A DNA stretch of 64,000 bases, from the NCBI RefSeq assembly GCF_024343735.1, contig NZ_RJUE01000053.1, positions 124,001-188,000 of the forward strand. The letters are read 5' to 3'. Positions 33,826 through 40,158 of the stretch are shown here, in pieces. Below the pieces are notes generated by a model. That model did not search any database and had not been told where the DNA came from. It was given only the letters and a program-made list of their open reading frames with translations. A program made the position numbers and the translations under genes. Numbering within the stretch: position 1 is the first letter of the stretch; every line of letters begins with the position of its first letter. This stretch comes from Lacihabitans sp. CCS-44. GTDB taxonomy: Bacteria > Bacteroidota > Bacteroidia > Cytophagales > Spirosomataceae.

Positions 33826-33841
33826 AGTATGCTTGCATACT
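33826..33841. promoter_or_regulatory. Palindromic operator upstream of acyl-CoA dehydrogenase
   Basis: AGTATGC-TT-GCATACT is a perfect 16-bp dyad ending 44 nt before the start codon at 33886, just upstream of a TATCTTTC that approximates a -7 element. Likely a repressor site for fatty-acid or branched-chain catabolism. Confidence 0.55.
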
Positions 33842-33885
33842 ATTATTGATTTTTATATCTTTCGAAAAAATCATCAATAAATACA

Positions 33886-35043
33886 ATGCATACGATAGAA
33901 GGAGTAAATTTCCAATTATCTGAAGAGCACCTTGCAGTTAGAGATGCAGCAAGAGACTTTGCTCAAAACGACCTTTTGCCAGGTGTTATAGAAAGAGATA
34001 TTCAGACCAAGTTCCCAAAAGAAGAAATCAAAAAAATGGGTGAACTGGGCTTCATGGGCATGATGATAGACCCACAATATGGCGGCAGTGGCATGGATAC
34101 CCTCAGCTATGTGCTCGCTATGGAAGAAATCTGCAAGGTAGATGCCTCCGCTGGAGTGGCGATGTCTGTCAACAACTCATTGGTTTGTTACGGCCTAAAT
34201 CAATACGGCACAGAAGAACAAAAACAAAAATATCTAAAACCGCTGGCTTCAGGACAAATAATAGGAGCATTTTGCCTTTCAGAACCCGAAGCTGGCTCGG
34301 ATGCCACCTCACAAAAAACTACAGCTGAAGATATGGGCGACCATTATTTGGTAAACGGCACTAAAAACTGGATTACCAATGGCGAAACCTCTTCGGTGTG
34401 TTTGGTGATGGCACAAACACATGTTGAACTTAAGCACAAAGGCATCAATTGCCTAATTATAGAAAAAGGTCAAGACGGCTTCGTAGTTGGCAAAAAAGAA
34501 GACAAAATGGGAATCAGAGCTTCTGATACGCATTCGTTAATGTTTTCAGATGTAAAAGTACCTAAAGAAAACCGTATTGGGCCAGAAGGATTTGGATTCA
34601 AATTTGCCATGACTACGCTCAATGGCGGCAGAATTGGTATAGCTGCACAAGCACTGGGCATAGCTGCCGGAGCTTTTGAACTCTCTGTGAAATATACCAA
34701 AGAGCGTAAAGCATTCGGCAAAACAATTTCGGAACATCAAGCCATTCAGTTTAAATTGGCAGACATGAAGACCAAAATAGAAGCAGCAAGGCTTCTTGTT
34801 TACAAAGCCGCAAGAGACAAAGATGCTGGTTTAGACTATGTAGAATCGGCCGCCATGGCGAAACTTTTTGCTTCTGAAGTAGCGATGTGGGTAACTACAG
34901 AAGCAGTGCAGATACATGGTGGATATGGTTATGTGAGAGAATTTCATGTGGAGCGAATGATGCGTGATGCTAAAATCACACAGATTTATGAAGGTACTTC
35001 GGAGATTCAGAGAATGGTTATTGCCCGAGAAATCTTAAAATAG
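33886..35043 (+). CDS. Acyl-CoA dehydrogenase
   Basis: 385 aa, the size of short/medium-chain enzymes. It introduces an alpha,beta double bond into acyl-CoA with FAD. FAD-binding signature GAFCLSEPEAGSDA (about residues 127-140), WITNG, and GGRIGIAAQALGIA are present. The catalytic Glu is in QIYEGTSEIQRMVIAREIL (about 366), the position used by butyryl/short-chain dehydrogenases. Acyl chain preference is not certain. The palindrome at 33826 suggests catabolite-type control. A terminator follows. Confidence 0.93.
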   Translation: MHTIEGVNFQLSEEHLAVRDAARDFAQNDLLPGVIERDIQTKFPKEEIKKMGELGFMGMMIDPQYGGSGMDTLSYVLAMEEICKVDASAGVAMSVNNSLVCYGLNQYGTEEQKQKYLKPLASGQIIGAFCLSEPEAGSDATSQKTTAEDMGDHYLVNGTKNWITNGETSSVCLVMAQTHVELKHKGINCLIIEKGQDGFVVGKKEDKMGIRASDTHSLMFSDVKVPKENRIGPEGFGFKFAMTTLNGGRIGIAAQALGIAAGAFELSVKYTKERKAFGKTISEHQAIQFKLADMKTKIEAARLLVYKAARDKDAGLDYVESAAMAKLFASEVAMWVTTEAVQIHGGYGYVREFHVERMMRDAKITQIYEGTSEIQRMVIAREILK

Positions 35044-35073
35044 TACCACAAGATAGTTTTTTTTATTCTTAAT

Positions 35074-35093
35074 GGAGGCTTGGCCTCCTTTTT
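35074..35093 (+). terminator. Terminator of the acyl-CoA dehydrogenase gene
   Basis: Stem GGAGGC/GCCTCC (35074-35079 and 35083-35088) with a TTG loop, followed by five T. Confidence 0.85.
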
Positions 35094-35231
35094 GCTTTCT
35101 AAGATTTGCACAAGGTTTAAAAAGCCCGTTTAATAAATTTAGTTATCAAAAATATTAGATAATTTTTAGAAAAAACAAGAAATAATCCAAGAAACATATA
35201 ATTTATTGAACAATTTTTAGTTGTACTAATG

Positions 35232-35262
35232 TTTGTATCTCAAAGAATAATTATTAGTTTTG
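35232..35262 (+). promoter_or_regulatory. Promoter of the AraC regulator gene
   Basis: TTTG (35232-35235), 19-nt spacer, TAGTTTTG (35255-35262). Among the best consensus matches here. The leader is about 66 nt. Confidence 0.7.
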
Positions 35263-35334
35263 TACAAAACAAGTTCAGAAACGCTAAATATTAATAATAA
35301 TTTCACCTCAGAATTATTATGAAAAAATCCTCTT

Positions 35335-36261
35335 ATGGAAGACTATAACAAAATAATCGAATCGCTTGGTGTAAAGTTTGGAAAAGCTAGACACATAAAT
35401 ATATTGCAGCCCATCACTATCAAAAACTTTTATGATGTAGAAAATACATTGTTGGTATTATACAATGGCGATGTGAAAATAGAAGGCGTAGAAGGAAAAA
35501 TAGAAGTTGGAGACATCCTTTTCATTCCGGGCGGAAAGGCCGCAACTATTACCTACGGAGTTGGAGAGGCCAAACCAATATCTTACGAAGAGTTCATGAC
35601 GCGTAGAGAACACTATTTCGAAGCCATGAACGAGCCAGAAGAAATAGGTATCGTTAAAAACTCATTTGGTCTAATTGCTTTTGAGGCAAAAGTATTTGAT
35701 TCAGTAAACTTTTTTACCTCGCTTGATATCCCTCCGTTTTTCATTTACAAAAACACCAAATTGGCTCAGCTGATTAAGGATATTCTGATTGAAGATTTTA
35801 CAGAAGAGGCTGGTCGTGGAAGAGTAATTTCGATTAAGACCGAAGAGGCTGTAATAGAGGTTATTAGATATATTCTCAGAAATAGAATGTTTGTGGAGCA
35901 ATTGGCCACCAACAGTACGTATTTCAAAGATCCACGTTTGATAGATATCTTTACTTATATCAAAAACAACATCGACGGAGATTTGTCTAATAAGCAATTG
36001 GCCAATGTTGCCAATGTTTCTGAAGATTATGTCGGTCAATATTTCAAAATGCTGACAGGTATCAATCCACAAGATTATATCGAATACCAAAGGATGGAAG
36101 AGGCTGTAAACCTTTTGAGAACTTCGAAAAAGAGCATCAGGGCCATCGGTGGAGAAGTTGGATACAAAGACACCGCATATTTCTGCCGTAGATTCAAAAT
36201 GATGTTTGGTATTCCTGCTGGAAAAATGAGACGTAGAGAGTCTTTGATGATTGGGAAGTAA
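35335..36261 (+). CDS. AraC family transcriptional regulator with cupin-like sensor
   Basis: 308 aa. The N-terminal half (about residues 25-85) contains a small beta-barrel, LLVLYNGDVKIEGVEGKIEVGDILFIPGG, resembling a cupin sensor. The C-terminal AraC domain has two helix-turn-helix units: LSNKQLANVANVSEDYVGQYFKMLTGINPQDYI and KSIRAIGGEVGYKDTAYFCRRFKMMFGIPAGKMRR (cores shown). The signal sensed and the target genes are unknown. The gene stands alone between two terminators, so it probably acts in trans. Confidence 0.9.
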   Translation: MEDYNKIIESLGVKFGKARHINILQPITIKNFYDVENTLLVLYNGDVKIEGVEGKIEVGDILFIPGGKAATITYGVGEAKPISYEEFMTRREHYFEAMNEPEEIGIVKNSFGLIAFEAKVFDSVNFFTSLDIPPFFIYKNTKLAQLIKDILIEDFTEEAGRGRVISIKTEEAVIEVIRYILRNRMFVEQLATNSTYFKDPRLIDIFTYIKNNIDGDLSNKQLANVANVSEDYVGQYFKMLTGINPQDYIEYQRMEEAVNLLRTSKKSIRAIGGEVGYKDTAYFCRRFKMMFGIPAGKMRRRESLMIGK

Positions 36262-36283
36262 TTGCTAAAAGAAATACTTAGAA

Positions 36284-36311
36284 ACCGCCAGAGAAATCTG
36301 GCGGTTTTTTT
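36284..36311 (+). terminator. Terminator of the AraC gene
   Basis: Stem ACCGCCAGA/TCTGGCGGT (36284-36292 and 36297-36305) with a GAAA loop and a T7 run. Confidence 0.9.
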
Positions 36312-36364
36312 ATGTCAAAAATTGAAATATTAATTCAGGCGAATTACTATCGAGCTTGTTGGTA

Positions 36365-36760
36365 TTAGGCATGAAGTACAGCCTCTTTTCCCAAAATGCT
36401 CACAAAAATGCAGTTCTTGAGTGAAATACTTTCAGGCACAAATACAAACCTACGGTCGTAAAGCTGGCCATCTATCCAATAACTCACCCAAAACTCATTG
36501 TTAAGATGAAAAACCGAAGGGTCAATTTTTTCGACTTCTTGAACAGAATTGGAGGAAAAATTACCATAAAAATGTCTGAGCGTACTTGTTGAAATTTTCT
36601 CTCCGCTATCGTTATATCCATATCCTGAGGATGTTACAAGCAAATTATCAATTTTTTCAGACCCTTTGTTTATCAAGAACACGTCCCACTGCTCAAACTC
36701 TGAGGGAGCTACGGCCATAAGGATATTTTCGTTTTGAGGAAATTCTATATCTTTTTTCAT
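36365..36760 (-). CDS. Conserved hypothetical protein
   Basis: 131 aa from the ATG at 36760. The longer frame starting at 36802 would begin inside a short direct repeat (AGGCAT-GAGGCACAA units, about 36772-36801) and is rejected. The protein opens MKKDIEFPQNENILMAVAP, followed by QWDVFLINKGSEKIDNLLVTSSGYG and FYGNFSSNSVQEVEKIDPSVF, a mostly beta pattern with no catalytic motif. I recognise the type as a small cytosolic protein kept in Cytophagales-like genomes but cannot name a function. Confidence 0.6.
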   Translation of the reverse strand: MKKDIEFPQNENILMAVAPSEFEQWDVFLINKGSEKIDNLLVTSSGYGYNDSGEKISTSTLRHFYGNFSSNSVQEVEKIDPSVFHLNNEFWVSYWIDGQLYDRRFVFVPESISLKNCIFVSILGKEAVLHA

Positions 36761-36832
36761 TTTTTTTCTAAAGGCATTGAGGCACAAGGCATCGAGGCAC
36801 AAAGTTTAGTATTCGTAATTGAAATAAACGAT

Positions 36833-36926
36833 AGTCACTGAGCGTCGGTCACTGAACGAGTCGAAGTAAACCACGGTCACTGAGCTGTGGTCACTGAACG
36901 AGTCGAAGTAAACCACGGTCACTGAG
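36833..36926. repeat. Tandem REP-like repeat (GGTCACTGAG family), left flank of the IS
   Basis: Two perfect 38-nt copies at 36847-36884 and 36889-36926, period 42, preceded by a partial copy at 36833. The units start GGTCACTGAACGAGTCGAAG and end GGTCACTGAG. This matches a dispersed repeat common in Bacteroidota chromosomes. The IS110 element begins exactly at the end of the last copy. Confidence 0.88.
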
Positions 36927-36960
36927 ATAGCTAAGGTAATTACAAATAAAACTGCAATTA

Positions 36961-37986
36961 TTATGCTACCTTTTTGTACTGAAAAGACTCGTCATACTGA
37001 ATTCCTGTTCTCACTACCGAAAATACGGTTTGAACAAGTTTATTCTTTATGTTATTCATTATGACAAAACCTTTTTTACCTTCTTTTTTCTTTTTTATAT
37101 GATATTCTTTTATTCTAGAACTGGATTTTATAGCAGACATTGCAGCTGAATGGAGTATGCCTTTCAAGAACTTATGTGCATGGTTGCTCACATGTGTCCC
37201 TTTTCTTACCGAACTTCCAGAGCTTTCCTCGAAAGGTGCTATTCCAACCAATGAAGCAAACTGCCTGGCGTTGATTTTTGAGCTAAAGTTTTTCGTATAA
37301 ACCATCATCCAAAGACCAACAATTTTACCTATTCCTTTTACCGAGGTCACCAATTCCATTCTTTCTTTCCATCCCTCAACTTCTTCTATAAGCTCGTCAA
37401 TCATTTGCTCGATTTCCTTAATGGATTTCATTAAACCATCGATTGCAGACTTGCAAGCTTTTAGAAGCATATCATACGACTCTTTACCTCCATGTTCCTT
37501 CATTTCGTTAATTGGCGTTGTAAGCCTTTTAAGGTCTACTACGAGTCGATTTCTGGTTGTCATTAAATCATGTAACTTTATGATATTCAAATCATAATGC
37601 TCTGCAATCTTTAGTTTAAACTTGTTACTGAGTGCATATTCCACTATTCTGTACGCATCAATTTTGTCATTCTTTCCTTTTAAAATACCACCTGAATGTT
37701 TAATGACATATCCAGATTCCATACACACCGAAAAGCCTTCATCTTGTAAAAACATACTTAATAATCGACTATAAATGCCAGTATGTTCTAAACAAAAGAT
37801 TACTTGACCATCTTGGTAAAACTCCCGCAACCACTCTAAGCAAGAATCAAAACCAAATTGATTATTTGTAAATTTTTTATGCCCAATCTTTTTACCAAAA
37901 TCGTTTATAATTGCGGAGTCAATAGTTTTCTTAGATACATCAATTCCAATAAATAATTTGTAATTCAATTGCTCTTCTAACTTCAT
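36961..37986 (-). CDS. IS110 family transposase (RNA-guided recombinase type)
   Basis: 341 aa, complete. The N-terminal RuvC-like DEDD domain begins LFIGIDVSKKTIDSAI (first Asp, residue 16), continues with FCLEHTGIYS (Glu) and LKGKNDKIDAYRI (Asp pair). A coiled-coil middle (about residues 140-215) is followed by the Tnp domain: SVKGIGKIVGLWMMVY, FASLVGIAPFEESSGSSVRKG (the serine nucleophile lies in the SSGSS stretch) and GILHSAAMSAIKSS. It catalyses insertion of the element at the CT core, guided by an element-encoded RNA in characterised members. Intact, so potentially active. Confidence 0.95.
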   Translation of the reverse strand: MKLEEQLNYKLFIGIDVSKKTIDSAIINDFGKKIGHKKFTNNQFGFDSCLEWLREFYQDGQVIFCLEHTGIYSRLLSMFLQDEGFSVCMESGYVIKHSGGILKGKNDKIDAYRIVEYALSNKFKLKIAEHYDLNIIKLHDLMTTRNRLVVDLKRLTTPINEMKEHGGKESYDMLLKACKSAIDGLMKSIKEIEQMIDELIEEVEGWKERMELVTSVKGIGKIVGLWMMVYTKNFSSKINARQFASLVGIAPFEESSGSSVRKGTHVSNHAHKFLKGILHSAAMSAIKSSSRIKEYHIKKKKEGKKGFVIMNNIKNKLVQTVFSVVRTGIQYDESFQYKKVA

Positions 37987-38030
37987 AATGTTTAAATTTA
38001 CAGTGAAAAGAAAAACTTGGCCTAAGTAAA

Positions 38031-38200
38031 CTCAATTCTGCGAAAGCCTTTAATAGGATTATCGTCTACCAACGATTCCTCAATAGCTAAATAGCGTTGA
38101 ATAGAGTGAGGGAAGCAGGGCCTTGATCTCGGTATAAGTTTATTCTTACGGAGCCGAATAGGTTTCTCCTGTTTCCCACTTAGGACAAATTACCGTCGTA
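38031..38200 (-). ncRNA. Putative bridge RNA of the IS110 element
   Basis: In the 5' noncoding end. Target loop: stem GGGAAACAGG (38177-38168) with CCTGCTTCCC (38119-38110), one mismatch; inside it TTCGGCTCCG (38158-38149) equals the flanking target (38257-38248), a hairpin TAAG-AATAAA-CTTA, then ACCGAG (38133-38128), nearly complementary to CTCAGT of the other target half. Donor loop: stem CTCTATTC (38106-38099) with GAATTGAG (38038-38031); inside it TTAGCTAT (38090-38083) equals the element's right end (36934-36927), a hairpin around ATCGT/ACGAT, then TTAAAG (38053-38048), pairing with CTTTAG at the left end. A small 5' hairpin TTAC/GTAA lies near 38190. Exact RNA ends are not known. Confidence 0.8.
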
Positions 38201-38246
38201 AAATTATCCTAATTACTCAGTACATTTTCATTTCACAAATCTAAAG

Positions 38247-38281
38247 GCGGAGCCGAAGTGAGCCGAAGTGAGTCGAAGCGA
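38247..38281. repeat. REP-like repeat, right flank of the IS
   Basis: CGGAGCCGAAGTG followed by two more variants of GAGYCGAAGYG. It is the half-site continuing the repeat interrupted at 36926, ending 2 nt before the nadC stop codon. Confidence 0.75.
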
Positions 38282-38282
38282 C

Positions 38283-39134
38283 CTACTTCATAGCCTTCAA
38301 ACTCAAATCTAGGCTCTTAGCAGAGTGCGTCAAATAGCCCATGGAAACATAATCTACACCACAATCTGCATAAGCTCGAACAGTTTGAGGATTTATATTT
38401 CCTGATGATTCTATGGGAAACCTCCCGTCTATAATTTTGATGGCTTCCTTGGTTTTTTCATAGTCAAAATTGTCCAGCATAATTCGTACAACCCCACCAA
38501 CTTCCAATGCTTCTTGTAGTTCAGTAAGATTTCTAACTTCTATCTCTATTGGCAAATCCAGATTCTTATCTTTTAAATATTTTTGAGCCGCAAACAAGGC
38601 ATTTTTTATACCTCCAGCATAATCCACATGGTTGTCTTTGATTAAAATCATATCGAACAAGCCAAAACGATGGTTTACTCCTCCCCCAATTTTAACCGCC
38701 CATTTTTCTAAAAGCCTAAAGCCAGGAGTGGTTTTTCTGGTGTCCAATACTTTGCATTTAGTCCCTTCCAGTTTTTTTACTATTTCCTGAGTTACGGTAG
38801 CTATGCCGCTCATGCGTTGCATGCAGTTGAGTACGAGTCTTTCAGCAGTCAAAATCGAGCGATCTTTCCCTTCCACATACAATACTATTTGGCCATATTC
38901 TATCGGCTCGCCATCTTTGATTAAAACCTCGACCTTCAGATCAGGGTCAACAGTTTTGAAAATTAGCTCGGCCAATTCTACGCCAGCCACTATTCCATTG
39001 TCTTTTACCAACAAACGAGCCTTTCCTTGGGCGTTTTCTGGCACTGTGGAGTTAGAGGTGTGATCTCCTTCTCTAATATCTTCGTGTAGTGCATTCTTGA
39101 TAAATGCTATTAAATCTTCTTTTAGGATTTCCAT
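38283..39134 (-). CDS. nadC: Nicotinate-nucleotide pyrophosphorylase (carboxylating)
   Basis: 283 aa. It converts quinolinate and PRPP to nicotinate mononucleotide in NAD synthesis. Key motifs: ALHEDIREGDHTS at the start, LNCMQRMSGIATVT (about residue 103), DTRKTTPGFRLLEKWAVKIGGGVNHRFGL (core TRKTTPGFRLLEKWAV), ILIKDNH (catalytic Lys/Asp), and MLDNFD then SSGNINPQTVRAYADCGVDYVSMG. Complete, with no nearby nadA/nadB. The REP-like repeat abuts its stop codon. Confidence 0.95.
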   Translation of the reverse strand: MEILKEDLIAFIKNALHEDIREGDHTSNSTVPENAQGKARLLVKDNGIVAGVELAELIFKTVDPDLKVEVLIKDGEPIEYGQIVLYVEGKDRSILTAERLVLNCMQRMSGIATVTQEIVKKLEGTKCKVLDTRKTTPGFRLLEKWAVKIGGGVNHRFGLFDMILIKDNHVDYAGGIKNALFAAQKYLKDKNLDLPIEIEVRNLTELQEALEVGGVVRIMLDNFDYEKTKEAIKIIDGRFPIESSGNINPQTVRAYADCGVDYVSMGYLTHSAKSLDLSLKAMK

Positions 39135-39282
39135 TTGAGATAATTTTTACCGCTAAGACGCTAGGACGCAGAGAAATTTGGATTTCAAAATTGTCTTAGG
39201 TTCTTCGCTGTGCTTAATTTATAAATATTTTTTGCGAAAATAATAGCTTACTTACTTTTCTCAATAAAAAAATCATTTTCTA

Positions 39283-40137
39283 TTAAGCATTAAACCCCAT
39301 GTCCCCGAATATTTGCTTATCAAAATGATCATATTGGTCTAATAAAATATCCTTCAAAGCCCTATGATATTCAGGAAATGAAGGTAAATCGTTATGCCCT
39401 CCGCCATAAATAGGGACTAAATGCGTGTTCAAAGGGGCTGTTTTTGCCAATCGCACGCTTGAACTCATGGGTATTAGACTATCCTTAGTGCCATGAATGA
39501 TGAAAATTGGGCAGCGACAATACTTGAGCCATTGATCGGTTCTGACTTTAAATCTCAAAAGTATAGAAACAGGCAAAAACGGGAGAAATCTATTCGTAAG
39601 TTGGGATAAACTATAATAAGGAGCATCAAGAATCAACATTTTTGGCCGATTTGACGAGGCCAATTTTGCAGCAAAGCCAGAACCCAAAGACCTTCCGTAG
39701 ATGATAACTTTATTTTCAGGATATTTTAGCTCAAATTTCATTTTGTTATACACATGCTGAGCGTCTTTTTTCATTGCGGATTCCGAACGCTTTCCTTTAC
39801 TTTTTCCAAAACCCCGATAATCGATCATAATCACATCATAACCATGATTGGTAAAATCCCTAGAATATTTTGCCCAACCTTTTATACTTCGTGTATTTCC
39901 GTGGAAATAAATCACCACTCCTCTTTTTTCTTTTTCTTCTGTAAAAAAACGAAGTCCGTTGATTTTTTCCTTTTCGGAAATCGCAAAATTGAGCTCTTCA
40001 AACGGAAATTCATATTTAAACTCGAAGTCCTCTGAGAGTTTTTCGGGCTTAAATATGAAAAATTCCTGAATGAAATAAACCAATATGTTTATTCCCAAAT
40101 ACACCAAAACGATGATGACAATGGTTTGATTACTCAT
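39283..40137 (-). CDS. Membrane-anchored alpha/beta hydrolase
   Basis: 284 aa with one N-terminal helix (residues 5-24), then an alpha/beta hydrolase fold. Oxyanion region YFHGNTRSIKGW, nucleophile elbow IYGRSLGSGFAAKLA (Ser about 148), acid LIHGTKDSLIP-type (IIHGTKDSLIP, Asp about 217) and His in YGGGHNDLPSF (about 249). This arrangement matches the BEM46/ABHD13-ABHD17-like group, which act on thioesters or lipids. Substrate not predictable. It lies 21 nt beyond the M14 peptidase stop codon on the same strand and is probably co-transcribed with it. Confidence 0.88.
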   Translation of the reverse strand: MSNQTIVIIVLVYLGINILVYFIQEFFIFKPEKLSEDFEFKYEFPFEELNFAISEKEKINGLRFFTEEKEKRGVVIYFHGNTRSIKGWAKYSRDFTNHGYDVIMIDYRGFGKSKGKRSESAMKKDAQHVYNKMKFELKYPENKVIIYGRSLGSGFAAKLASSNRPKMLILDAPYYSLSQLTNRFLPFLPVSILLRFKVRTDQWLKYCRCPIFIIHGTKDSLIPMSSSVRLAKTAPLNTHLVPIYGGGHNDLPSFPEYHRALKDILLDQYDHFDKQIFGDMGFNA

Positions 40138-40158
40138 TTTATAAGGTTACGCGTCATT

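Larger units (their letters stand above)
36927..38246 (-). mobile_element. IS110-family insertion sequence (about 1320 bp)
   Basis: A complete element read on the minus strand: a long left end (38246-37987) with a bridge-RNA-like structure, the transposase (37986-36961), and a 34-bp right end (36960-36927). Limits are set by the flanks: a REP-like repeat (...GGTCACTGAG) is cut at 36926 and its other half (CGGAGCCGAAGTG...) resumes at 38248. There are no terminal inverted repeats and no long target duplication, as expected of IS110. A shared CT core can be placed at both junctions (minus strand, 38246-38245 and 36926-36925). Limits are good to about two bases. Confidence 0.85.

Noticed and set aside
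37987-38246. Small hypothetical genes inside the IS left end
   Set aside because: The interval is non-coding by codon pattern, and its repeats with the target and element end are explained by a guide RNA.
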